Assembly (NCBI GenBank): GCA_035235625.1
Contig: CP141141.1
Location: 44,229,719-44,293,718, forward strand
Direction of reading: 5' to 3'
DNA: 64,000 nucleotides
Source of the DNA: Saururus chinensis
Taxonomy: Eukaryota; Streptophyta; Magnoliopsida; Piperales; Saururaceae
Shown here: positions 1-12,411 of the stretch, piece by piece
Layout of the letters: every line of letters starts with the position of its first letter
How positions within the stretch are numbered: position 1 is the first letter of the stretch
Notes under the pieces: generated by a model
Seen by the model: the letters and a program-made list of their open reading frames with translations, nothing else
The model's database searches: none
What the model was told of the DNA's origin: nothing
Translations under genes and position numbers: made by a program

Positions 1-2305
1 TATGCATACTTGTATAACCTTACTCGTATAATTATCTGCTTACTCATACAGCTTACACATGCTTGTACGACCTTACTTGCACAATCATACTCATACGACC
101 TTACTCGTACAGTCTTACTCAAAATCATACACTTACTATCTTACTCAGAAATATACTCTTACAATCGTACTCATACACATATTCTTACAGTCGTGCTCAT
201 ACACATACTCTTACAGTCATACTCATAAGCATACTCTTACAGACGTACTCATATACATACTCTTACAGTCGTGCTCATGCTCATACTCATACTCATACAA
301 TCATACACATACTCATACTCTTACAATCGTGCTCATACTTAAACTCTTACAGTCGTATACATACTATCGACCAATGAAACTCATTACAACTAATAAGCTC
401 CAACGTCGAATAGAAAAGAATGTCACTGGGGCATCACCTTAACCTCCGGGGAGTGACTAGACGTCATAGACTTTTTCGAAGGTAAGGCACACCAATGCTC
501 ATATGGCACTGGATCAAACAGGTAAAAGTAGATCCATGATACTAATTACCTGAGTACGCAAACATAAACACCCACACATAAGGGGTCATACAGTTGCCCA
601 CCATAATAGGTCTTATAGTGCCATGGAATTGCCCACCATAATGGGTCCTATAGTGCCAATGTCACTCTTGGGCAGAAAATATACAGTGTCACTTGGGCAG
701 AAACAGAGCAACTCTCACAACAGAGCATCAAACATCTGGGCTTAATACAGCACACAAACAAAGTCAGAAATGTGCATCGCTCTCAATATAGCATCAAACG
801 TCTGGGCTTATACTTCACACATACCAAATCGAAAACATATATCGCTCTCAACAGAGCATCAGACGTCCAGTGCTCTACACAACACATAAACAACATCCCA
901 CAGGATAAACATCATGGCAAGACATGAGAAATACTCAGCCGACTCATTATCAGCTAGCTCAACACATAACTTAATCCACTGAACCCTCAGGTCTCAAACT
1001 CACAACGCTATCATTAGTTGTGCTTATAATTCAAGTTTGAATTAAGTAAATTATGCAGTACAATTATGCCACACAAGCACTTAAGCATACCGTGCTCCAC
1101 TGATCAAACCGAAGCTGAGCCCGATCCGAAACCCAAGTTCATCAGGGCAATAGACTTCACTTAATCCGTCCACATCATGATCATAACACATCGTACATCA
1201 AACCCTTACAGTCTTCATACTTCGCCATCCATCTTATGGCCAAATCATCTTACACTAACATCATCAAATGAAGCTCCTCAGAACCAACCCAGTTGTTGCC
1301 CTCTTACTTATATCTCACTTATTATGCTTACTTTTCACTTCATAATCTGTACATTATGTTTGTACAATTATGCACACTCTTACTGTCTGACAAACCTCAC
1401 CCGTCATACCCATATCCTCTGTCATCCATCATACACTTATACACTCATATCCAAATCCATACCAAACACTGACACTTCTTACCATCCATAGCTCATACCT
1501 CTGCCCACATGCACATACGCATATCCATAGCATATGCAAATAGCCATCATATATACAATGTCTATCACATGTATGTATAACATACATGTAGCCAAAAAGG
1601 ACCAATCTAGGGGGAGATGGGTTGGACGGTAGCAGCCCAAGGCCCACTAAAGGGCAACTAAGCTATGGCCAAGATGTGGTGGCCGATCGAAGCGGCGACA
1701 TCACTGATCGCCACCCACAACCAATACATGTGGTGCGGGCAGCTATGCATCTCGCACGGTATAGGGCAAATGCAAGAGGCCCATTCTGAGCGGAGGTATA
1801 ATTGGGCCAAGTGGGGCTAACCCTCTCTATCGCCGAGCCGGGGAAAAGCCCACAATGGCAAAATGGCTCACGACTCGCCAATGGCAATGACCCGAGACGT
1901 ACCCAAAGCATCTAATCGGGCAGAGCAATACAATAGGGCAAAGCAGGGTCAGAAACGGTAACCCCCTACCTACACTGGGTCAAGGTAGGCTGGACGGAGT
2001 CTGTCCCGTGGCCAGACAATGACCGAAAACACCGGCGTCTCAAAAAAATCCCACGGACAGTGAGATGGAAACATAACTAAAACCCGACCAAAGTATCGGT
2101 AGCTCACTGTAGAGTGAAGAAAGCATGGCGGTGGCTCTAGCCAACGCCTATGGGTTCCTAGCGTCCAATTAAACATAAGTCTAATTGAGGGTGGTCGCAA
2201 ACGACATCAAAATTGTACCCCCATAGCTCAAAAACGGGATTAAAGGAGAGAAAAACATGAAGAAAAGTTCGGTACATCGTGGAGGAGCGAAGAGGCCGTG
2301 GTGAT
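1..2305 (+). repeat. Left part of L1-family LTR copy A (cut by window edge)
   Basis: Long non-coding repeat. The first 400 bases are degenerate TACTCATAC/TACTCTTAC-type short repeats. These, the stretch at 590-900 with recurring 'gtgccactcttgggcag' and 'acagagcatcaaacgtctggg' motifs, and the stretch at 1,660-1,900 all recur in copy B (about 13,020-13,800) and, inverted, in copy C (about 48,780-51,600). The element is interrupted at 2,306 by L2 copy H1 and resumes at 5,658, ending at 6,111. Its 5' end is outside the window, so its left target duplication cannot be seen. Short open frames here are by-products of the repeats. Confidence 0.8.
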
Positions 2306-5300
2306 TGTCACGCCCCGGCCATGCCCGACCCGAGCCGAACCCGGTCCAAGGGCCGGTCAAGCGCGCGGGGGCGACGAAGTGAAATTGAGAAACGATTCTA
2401 GCGGAAGACTTAATCCCTAACCACGGGCGATTAACAGCAACACGGAGTGCGCACAATCCTTTGAGCAAGAGTAAATAAAAAGGGAGAAAAGGTGTTGCTT
2501 AACACAAAGTAAACAACAATCTCAAACCCACAAACTTAGTTAAGTAAAGCCCACACCGGCTCAAAATAAGTCATAAGCAAACATAACTGTAACATGTGAC
2601 ATAAAACCACAACAAGAACCCTACACAAAGGTTCGAACATAAAGCATGAAAGAAAAGATGATAAGTCACGCAACGATCTCCATCATCACACCCAAGCTAC
2701 CTCTGACCTTTCCTCAAAAAGGCAATCCTGTCCGTCTGCGTGCCGTACCACGCAGCCCCAAATCAAAACACAAAAGAGGGGTGAGTTTTAACACTCAGCA
2801 ATGGTTTTAATATCACTGTCAACGTAGAAAATACGATAGCTTAGAAATGAGATCGTTTCAGATCAAAGATTTACATGGTGCATCACTTTCTGATCACACA
2901 TTCATATCACCTAACACTGCATCATCATGCATAATTCAACCTGCATGGATGTATCTCTATCATACATATTCCCACATGCATTCACATCATAACCAATCCC
3001 GCATGGATGTATCTCTAACATACATATTCCACATGCATAACATCAAAATCAACATGCATGGATGTATCTCTAACATACATATTCCACATGCATAACATCA
3101 AAATCAGCATGCATGGATGTATCTCTAACATACCTAATCCACATGCATAACATCAAAATCAGCATGCATGGATGTATCTCTAACATACATAATCCACATG
3201 CATAGCATCATCACAATCAACCTCCATCAAGGAGTAATCACACATTAATGTCACACAGACGGGAGCATAGACAAGGCCACGAAGGCGTGTCATGGTACAA
3301 AATTCTACACAAGAATTCAAGAAAGATCGGGGTTGTCAATCCCTAATACTGCTCGCCCTGGACGATCCTGGCCAAGGATGTCCCATTCTCACGAGAGAAT
3401 CTAGAGCAGGGGTGTTCGCCCAGGGGACATCTCTGCGGAGGGAAGAGCTCGAGTTCTCACACGAGAGAACCCTAGAACACGTGGTAGCGGGGTGCACACG
3501 GCATACCACACTTTGGATTCTCGTGGTCCGGATGACACACATAATAATATTCTCACATATCCGCAAGACAAGTACACAACTCGTCCCCACATCATTCCAT
3601 TAAACAAGTCTCAACCCGGGGAGTGCACTCGTTCCACACAGGAACTCCAAATCGGTCCACACAGGAACTTCAAATCAAAATATGTCCTTTCGGACCAATC
3701 AACTTGCGATTAATCCACGACCGATAAACCCGGCACACAATTCCATCACATTGCATCCAATCGGTCAAATTCGATTAATCACGATGAAGCCTCAATTGGA
3801 AATCCATTTTCATGATGCGTGCAGCATGGTACATGCGTGGGCAAAGCATACATGAACCCTAATCATGATAAGTGCTCTCACCAGCCCCTAATGCATAATT
3901 CATAATCACGATATTAAGCTTCAACATCATCATTTAACCCCCACATGTGTGTGTGTAACTAGTAGAAGCCTTTCACATGATGCATATTAACATGCTTGAA
4001 AATCAACTCACCACCACACTACACATGTGAATTTCTACCTAAACATGAATTCCAGCGGAAATCATAGTAGAAGAATCATTGAAATCTTAGCTAGATTCAA
4101 AACTCAACCACAAAGGCTAAACACCTATAACATCACTCATTTCATCATTGAGTCATGGCATTCACCAACATTCACACACCATTAATCACAATTTATCATG
4201 ACAAATCTGTCCAACAATGATTGTAGTCCCTCTTGAAATATGCTTAACCAAAGGGAAACAACTATTCATAATTTCAAAATAACGATTCCAACATCATGCC
4301 ACAAAACATAAGTCATTCCACCATCACTAAGCATATATCTCAACTCTATAAACTCAATAGCATGCATTTCCAGTAGCCTAACATAGCTTAAAACACTCCA
4401 CATTCATATAAAATTGGCAAGCTAAAGTGGAATCATCAAAATAGGCATCATACACACAACATACAATTTCCTGTGTAGCCGATCGATCGCCCTTCAGGCC
4501 GTTCGATCGGTTATACGCAAAATTTTGAAAATTTTAGTTCAGCTGATCGATCGCCTTGCAAGGCCGATCGATCGCCAACACGGCAGAACAGTCATCTTCT
4601 TCCTTTCGCAAAATCAAATCGAAACACCATAGATAACACTTCAAATCCACATCTAGCACCCTAATCATCATCAAAAGTCCTCCTTGACTTCCAGAATATC
4701 ACACCAAACCATAATAATGCAAAACCCTAAGAAATCGGGATTAAATAATTCCATTTTCTAATCTTACCATTAACACACTAAATCAAGCAAACCATTTCGA
4801 AATAAGCCAAAAATGAAGAGTTTTACCATGGATAAACAAAGATTTTGAAGACCCATTACCTCAGCACTTGATTAAGCTCGGTCCTTGAAAATACAATGAG
4901 TTTGAATTAAACACCAATGGAAATCGATTTACTTAAGAAATCCCTAATTAAATCTTAGATCTAGGGCTTGTTGGTAGTAAAAATTGAATTTTGAATGTTA
5001 GGGTTTGTAGTAAAACACAAATCAGTAGCTTTTGATGGTCAAAAACGAATTGAATGAAGGGGAAAATGGTAGATTTAGAAGAAATTAAGAGAAAAGTCAT
5101 GGATTAGTGCTTAATTAGAGCAAGCTTACCTTAATCGGCTTCTAATTCGGGCCTAAGTGGGGATTAGGCCAGACCTCCTTCCTTAGCCTATTCCCAAAAA
5201 TGGAAATGGCTCAGGTTTGCCCTTTTATAGTAAGGGTTGGGGTAGGCAAAGGTAAGTTTTGGGGTGTAAATATGAAAAGTAGGCTAAAAGTGGTTATTTT

Positions 5301-5652
5301 GCAAATTTAAGCACGAATTAAGCCTAATAAAATTCTGAAAATTTTTGTGTGACCTTAAGTATATGTCTAGGTTCATTTGACATAAAAATAAAATTTTCAA
5401 CCGTGGGGCCCCAGGGGTCCCGCCAAAACCCTAATTTTTTGGGAAAATAGTGAAAATTCTGAAAAATCTCAAAAATTCACATTTGGTTTAAAATCACTTA
5501 AAACCACTAACGTTGAAGTTAATTTTGGTTAAAACCATCACAAACTCTATTTATTTACGAAATCACCGAATAAGATCAGAAAACATGTAAATTGCACGAT
5601 AACCCATAATTAAATAAAAATCAAAACCGGTTTAAAGATGAGGGTCCTTACA
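2306..5652 (+). mobile_element. L2-family solo LTR, copy H1
   Basis: A 3,347-bp unit beginning TGTCACGCCCCGG and ending GGGTCCTTACA, flanked on both sides by the same 5 bp, GTGAT (2,301-2,305 and 5,653-5,657). TG...CA ends with a 5-bp target duplication are the mark of LTR-retrotransposon integration. There is no gag or pol, no primer-binding site and no second LTR inside, so I read it as a solo LTR left by LTR-LTR recombination. It interrupts L1 copy A. Related units are H2 and G, all on the plus strand. It holds a minisatellite (2,936-3,215) and CGATCGATCG palindromes (about 4,480-4,580). A non-autonomous element with no coding part is the alternative. Confidence 0.88.
2936..3215 (+). repeat. 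Minisatellite of about 55 bp inside H1
   Basis: About five copies of a unit carrying 'catggatgtatctctaac' and 'atacatattccacatgcat', with spacers such as 'aacatcaaaatcagcatg'. The same array sits at the same place in H2 (7,287-7,640) and G (45,125-45,415) with different copy numbers, so it is part of the L2 LTR. Confidence 0.9.
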
Positions 5653-5657
5653 GTGAT

Positions 5658-6111
5658 GGTCATAGCCGGTACCTACGGACTCGTGGTGGTGAGGCAAAGT
5701 AGATCCTGACAAGAACCACCGGAATCCGATGACGGAAGAGGGAGAATGGAGTGACCGGAAATGGGCTTGGGTTCTCACAAAATGTTACTTGACGTGAAAA
5801 AAACTTCTGGAAGTCGCTTTTGTGGAATCCGATAGATGGAAACATATATATAGTTAATCTTTTCAATTTTTACATCTATGTCTCTAATACATGTTTACCT
5901 CTCGATTATGTGTTATACCTCCAAAATTTGCATCGTAAGTGCACAGCGAGACCCGCGGCCTGCTACTAAGTCCCACACCCAACTCTATGGGAATAAATAT
6001 GGGGTAAAATACATAAATATGAATATGCCGTATCATATTTTTTCGCCAAAAATGACCAAAAAATAGCAAAAAACTTACAAAAAATCATTAAAAAAAAGCA
6101 GGGACCTTACA
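5658..6111 (+). repeat. Right end of L1 LTR copy A
   Basis: Continuation of copy A after H1. The last 70 bases (A-rich 'gccaaaaatgaccaaaaaat' leading to GCAGGGACCTTACA) match the reverse complement of the left edge of copy C at 47,481 and resemble the right edge of copy B at 19,561. This identifies the LTR 3' end. No gene is seen here. Confidence 0.78.
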
Positions 6112-6659
6112 TTGAGAAAGACTAGAGAGCATGAGAGAGTTAGAAGAGCTCGTTGTCTTATAGAAGAGGAATTCAAACATGTCAATGTCAATGCAGCATA
6201 ATTTACAAGTTTTTAGAATATGACTTATGAGAGAGTCAATGTTAGGCCTTAAGCTGTGTAACGATCAAGTGAGGTTTACCTTTCATCTGGCTGCTTGTGT
6301 TGATGTTTTTTTAAGTAAACAACGTATATTATCTATTAGAAAGTAGGTATTACAAGGCGTGCATTACATATAATAAAATTGAAAAAAAACTTACTATCAC
6401 ACTTTGAGATTTTTTAAATACATTTTAAAAAAAAAATCGCAATGGAACTCATGAGTATATGTGAACCCATAGTATTTCGAATATATAGATATCAATTTAG
6501 AGTGCAATATTAATCATAGTTAAATGAAATAACTAGAGAGAAGCCTACTCAATAACATGTTTGAAAACCATAATACAAATCATAATTGGCACCTGTGTGC
6601 CTATATTTATCCGCACATAAGTATGATAATAGCATAATAAAAAATTATATATGTTACAT
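6112..6659. other. Unassigned AT-rich DNA between repeats
   Basis: Old non-coding sequence between LTR copy A and the H2 insertion. I see no gene, RNA gene or recognisable element in it. Confidence 0.5.
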
Positions 6660-9544
6660 TGTCACGCCCCAGCGATGCCCGACCCGAGCCGAACCCGGTC
6701 CAAGGGCCGGTCAAGCGCGCGGGGGCGACGAAGTGAAGATTGAGAAACGATTCTAGCGGAAGACTTAACCCTAACCACGGGCGATTAACAGAAACACGGA
6801 GTGCGCACAATCCTTTGAGCAAGAGTAAATAAAAGGGAAGGAAAAGGTGTTGCTTATCACAAAGTAAACAACAATCTCAAACCCACAAGCTTAGTTAAGT
6901 AAAGCCCACACGGCTCAAAATGAGTCATAAGCATCACAACTGTAAAATATGACATAAATCCAAAACAAGAACCCTACACAAAGGTCCTGAACAACAGCAT
7001 AACTAAGGAAAATCAACCACACAAAGAACTCCACGATCATATCCAAGCCACCTCCGACCTTTCCTCGAAGAGGCGATCCTGTCCGTCTGCGTGTCGCACC
7101 ACGCAGCCCCAAATCAAAACACGCAAAGAGGGGTGAGTTTAACAAACTCAGCAATGGTTTTAATATCACTAACTACATCAAAAAATGTGATAGCATGGCG
7201 ATATAATCATTCAAAATCAACGAATTACATGGTGCATCATTTTCTGATCACATATACATATCACCTAACACTGCATCATAGTGCATAATCAACCTGCATG
7301 GATGTATCTCTAACATACATATTCCACATGCATAACATCAACATCAACCTGCATGGATGTATCTCTAACATACATATTCCCACATGCATTATATCATCAA
7401 CATCAACCTGCATGAATGTATCTCTAACGTACATATTCCACATGCATAACATCAACATCAACCTGCATGGATGTATCTCTAACATACATATTCCACATGC
7501 ATAACATCAACATCAACCTGCATGGATGTATCTCTAACATACATATTCTCACATGCATTATATCATCAACATCAACCTGCATGGATGTATCTCTAACATA
7601 CATATTCCCACATGCATTATATCATCAACATCAACCTCCATCAAGGAGTAATCACACATTAATGTCACACAGACGGGAGCATGGACAAGGCCACGAAGGC
7701 GTGTCATGATCCAAAATTCTACACAAGAATTTAAAGAAAGATCGGGGTTGTCAATCCCTAATGTTGCTCGCCCTAGACGATCCTGGCCAAGGATGTCCCA
7801 TTCTCACACAGAGAATCTAGAGCAGGGGTGTTCGCCCAGGGACATCTCCTGCGGAGGGAAGAGCCCGAGTTCTCACACAGAGAACCCTAGAACACGTGGT
7901 AGCGGGGTGCACACGGCATACCACACTGGATTCTCAGGGTCCAGATGACACTCGTAATAACATTCTCACAGTCCGCAAGACAAGTATACAACTCGTCCCC
8001 ACATCATTCCATTTAACAAGACTCAACCCGGGGAGTGCACTCGTTCCACACAGGAACTCAAATCAAAATATGTCCTTTCGAACCAATCAACTTGCGATTA
8101 ACCCACGACCGATCAATCCGGCACACAATTCCATCACATTGCATCCAATCGGTCAAATTCGATTTATCACAATGAAGCCTCAATTGGAAATTCATTTTCA
8201 TGATGCATGCAGCATGGTACATATGTGGGCAAAACATACATGAATCCTAATCCATGATAAGTGCTCTCATCAGCCCCTAATGCATAATTCATAATCACAA
8301 TATCAAGCTTCAACATCATCATTTAACCCCACATATGTGTGTGTATCTAGTAGAAGCATTTCACATAATGCATGCCAACATGCTTGAAATTAAACTCACT
8401 ACCACACTACACATGTGAATTTCCATCTAAACATGAATCCCAGCGGAAATCATAGGAGAAGAGTCGTTGAAATCATATCTCAATTCAAAACTCAACCACA
8501 AAGGCTAAACACATATAACATCACCCATTTCATCATTGAGTCATGGCATTCACCAACATTCACACACAACTAACCACAATCTATCATGACAAATCAGTCC
8601 AATAATAGATTATAGTTCTATTGAAAATATGCTTAACAATGAGAAACCAACCATTCATAATTTCAAGATGATGATTCCAACATCATGCCACAAAGCATAA
8701 GTCATTCCACCATCTCTAAGCATATATCTCCACTCCATAAACTTAATAGCATACATTTCCAGTAGCCTAACATAGTTTAAAACACTCCACATTCATATAA
8801 AATTGGCAAGCTAAAGTGGAATCATCAAAATAGACATCATATGCACAACATACAATTTCCTGTGTAGCCGATCGATCGCCCTTCAGGTCGTTCGATCGGT
8901 TAAACATGAAAATTTGAAATTTACAGTTCGGCCGTTCGATCGCTTAGCAGGCCATTCGATCGGCTGAACTGGAAAAGTGTCGTTCCGGCAGTGTTGCCGA
9001 TCGAACACCCTGCAGGGCCGATCGATCGCCAACACGGCAGAACAGTCATCTTCTTCCTTTCGCAAATCCAAACCGAAACACCATTGATAACACTTCAAAT
9101 CCACATCTAACACCCTAATCATCATTAAAAGTCCTTCTTGACTTCCAGAACATCAAATCATACCATAATAATGCAAAACCCTTGGAAATCGGGATTAAAT
9201 AATTCTATTTTCTAATCTTACCATTAACACACCAAATCAAGCAAACCATTTCAAAATAAGCCAAAAATGAAGAGTTTTACCATGGATAAACAGAGATTTT
9301 GAAGACCCATTACCTTAGCTCTTGATTAAGCTCGGACAATAGAAAAAATTCCGAAAAGTCCTAAAAATTCACATTTGGTCTAAAATCACTTAAAACCACT
9401 AATATTGAAGTTAATTTTGATTAAAACTATCACAAACACTATTTATTTTACGAAATCACTGAATAAGATCAGAAAATGCGTAAATCTCACGATAACCCAT
9501 AATTAAAGAAAACCAAAACCGGTTTAGAGATGAGGGTCCTTACA
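6660..9544 (+). mobile_element. L2-family solo LTR, copy H2
   Basis: A 2,885-bp unit with TGTCACGCCCC at the left and GAGGGTCCTTACA at the right, flanked by TACAT on both sides (6,655-6,659 and 9,545-9,549). It is collinear with H1 but lacks the segment corresponding to about 4,879-5,443 of H1; the junction is near 9,335, just after 'ttgattaagctcgg'. Its minisatellite (7,287-7,640) and its palindrome cluster (8,865-9,035) are both longer than in H1. There is no coding capacity and no second LTR, so a solo LTR is the likeliest reading. Confidence 0.88.
7287..7640 (+). repeat. Minisatellite of 55-59 bp inside H2
   Basis: About seven units containing 'cctgcatggatgtatctc' and 'catacatattccacatgc'. 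Two spacer variants alternate, 'ataacatcaacatcaa' and 'attatatcatcaacatcaa'. A frame stays open through several units because the main unit's length keeps short open frames; this is not a gene. Confidence 0.92.
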
Positions 9545-9549
9545 TACAT

Positions 9550-9817
9550 GGCCTGAAATTGACATCCTCGTTGTGCACATCAATCACCCGAGAGGTTCAC
9601 ATCTCTAGGGCACCTATACTACTATAAGACTACTAAGTATGATATATAAGATAGCTAAACAAGAAACTACTTACATTGTCAATGTAGTAAAAAATACATT
9701 GAGAACTCATCATTTATTACCCAACCCTTATATCAAAGGTGAAATATCATACTAGTGCTATGGCAACATCAAGGAGGTTTTTTTCAACTCTGCAAAATGT
9801 ATATCACTCCACAAAAT
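9550..9817. other. Unassigned DNA
   Basis: Short non-coding stretch between H2 and a possible further LTR. Nothing recognised. Confidence 0.4.
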
Positions 9818-12411
9818 TGTAAGATCTCTAATTTTTAATTTAATTTAATTTAATTTAATTTAATTTTTTTTAATTGTGTAAATTTATGTGGTTTTACTTA
9901 TTTGCCGGTTTGATTTAATTTTTGGGGTTATTATGAATTTGATAAGGTTTAATTTTATTTTTATAAGTTTTAATGTCAAGTTTGATTTATCAATTTTTTA
10001 TCGATTTAATAGTATTTTATCCTAATTTTTTCTTAATTAAGAGTGTGAACCCCGCCATAGGCCCCATGTCCATGTTGCACGACGTACGATGTATTTGACT
10101 ATCTAATCTTCTATTATTTTATTTCAGTGAGTTTGGGTTCAATTAGATTCATTAAAGCCCAAAATAACCTTAATTAGCCACTTAGGGTATTTTAACCTAT
10201 TATCCAACCTAATAATTTGTTTACCTAACCCAAAACCCTTACTATTTAAGGAAAACCCTAACCAATTTACCAAAGGGGGAAGGGTTGTGTTATAAGGGAA
10301 TAAGTGTTCTACCCCCATTTCCCAAATGAGAAACTTGGATTAAGGATTTATTGATGATTGAAACTTTGTTAGAGGTAATGAATTTTTACCTTGTGTGATT
10401 TTCTTCATTGAAATGCATGATTTTAGGTTTATTGAGTTATTGCTTCATTTTGAGCTTTAATAGTAATTTATTAAAGGTATGTAATTTACGATTATTTTTT
10501 GTGATTGAACATAAAAATAATTAGATCAATCATGTTCTAAAGTTAGATTTTGATTATATGACATTCTATAATGATTTTTAAATTTATATAGAATTTTAGA
10601 ATGTTTTCAATTTGAATTTTAGAAGGTTGAAGACGAACTAGAAAAGTGAACTATTCTGACAAATATAACGGGTTGTCTGGGCAATCAAAAGACAACAAGG
10701 CAGCTTCGTGATTTTGGCCTATTTTGTGAATTTTCAACTATTTCTTGTTCTTTGCTCATAAATCTAATCATTAATAATTATGATGAGTTATAATTACCTA
10801 TAAATGTCTTTGTAATTACATGTGACCCCTCTTTGAATTATGATTTAGTTCAAGCATAGATATAACTATACTTGTCTAGGTTTAGCATGATGTTATACTT
10901 ATCTTGAATCTGTATTTCAATGTTTTATTCACATTTACTCCATGATTGTAGTAGGATATGACTATGATAAATTATGGATGCTTGTACATATAACATTGAT
11001 TATAAATGATTCATGTTCCACATGTTTTAGCCTAAATATGAACACTATTATGTATGAACACTCTTGCATATTCTTATATGATTTATTTATCACAAATGAA
11101 CCATGTTTTATGTACATATGGACGAAATAGAGTATGTTTACCTATATTTGTACTCATTTAACATTTGCTCACGTATGTATCATGTCGCATGCATCATAAA
11201 AAATAATTTATAAATGAAGGTTAATCCTTTTAGTCGTGATTGATCGATTTGGTGCAATTGGATATCATTGGTTGTCAGAATAATCACTTGGAGGCTTATT
11301 GAATCGGTTTTACATCTGAAAATATAGGGTTTTCATTTTACATCCCTTTGAGGACGCGATGCCTCCCCTGGTTGAGATGAGTAGATTTGCTATATGAGTT
11401 ATATTGATGTGTTATTTGGACCCTGAGAATTTAGGATGGTATGTCTGTATGCACCAACTTACCAGGTTGCTTTAGTTTTCTTTTTTAAGAATTCGAGCTT
11501 CCCCACAAGGATTGTCCTAGGTGAGCATGAGTTGCTCTAATTTTCCTTTCTAGGAATTCGAACCTCCCCCGCTCCCGGGTGAGCAAAAGGTACCTTCCCA
11601 GTTAGGGAACTTACCCAAACCGCTCTAATTTTCTTTTTAGGAATTCATACCTTCCCCGCAAGGGATTGTCCTGGGTAAGCGGGTTTGATTATTTTTCTCA
11701 ATTATGAGACATTTACTAAATGGTTTTTGCATGTGTATAGAATATAATGCTCGTTAACACATGTTGTGTAGGAGCAATGATGTTTATGTTACATATGTGA
11801 TTATAGAGTGGTTTTGCATGAACATGCAGGATGAAATGAATTTGATTCACTTGATTATTCAAGGTGAATGTGTATATTGAGATATGATTATGCAGGATGT
11901 AAATATTTTGAATTGATTCATGCACGATGTGAATTTTATAATGAGATTCATATGATTGCATGTGATATGCACATATGTTTTGAACTATGGGTGAACCCAT
12001 GATGTGGAGATGATATGATTATGTGTTTATGGAATGTGCTTTACACCATGATGTGCACGTGGCATGTTTATGTGTTTATGGAATGTGTTTTACATCATTA
12101 TGCACAAGTGACATGAATATGTATTTATAGAACATGAGTTATATCGTGATGTACATGTGACATGATTATGTGTTTATGGAATGTGAATTATCTCATATAT
12201 ACAATTTAGAGAATGAACATATGATGCATGTTTAGATTGAGAATGCATGCGGTATTTTTATGAGTTTATATTTTGTATTAAAACCCTTGTTGAGCTAAGC
12301 TCACCCCTCTTCGTTGTGGTTTTATTTTGGAGATGTATGCTGTGTCATGTAGGTGCTTCAAATAGGCTTTACGTTGTGCATGAGGATAATCACGTTCATT
12401 GAGAGGGGCTA
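9818..12411 (+). repeat. LTR-like repeat interrupted by copy B
   Basis: Starts TGTAAGATCTCTAAT, followed by an (ATTTA)n-type microsatellite at about 9,829-9,868. It carries internal repeats at 11,480-11,690 (three units with 'aggaattcgaacctcccc' and 'gggtgagcaaaaggtacc'-like text) and at about 12,000-12,200 (roughly 62-bp units with 'tgattatgtgtttatggaat'). This is the style of the other LTRs here. L1 copy B is inserted at 12,412. A possible end lies beyond B, near 19,910 (GAGGCATGACA), but I see no matching target duplication, so the limits are unproven. Confidence 0.45.

Noticed and set aside
10..442. Overlapping open frames of 72-127 codons with Tyr/Ser/Thr/His repeats
   Set aside because: Translations of a degenerate TACTCATAC-type repeat in LTR copy A. 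All three frames are open and none resembles a protein.
7276..7709. Repeated-peptide frames ('MDVSLTYIFHMHNIN') and the thought of a CRISPR-like array
   Set aside because: Units are contiguous minisatellite repeats without unique spacers, inside a plant LTR; not CRISPR and not a repeat protein.
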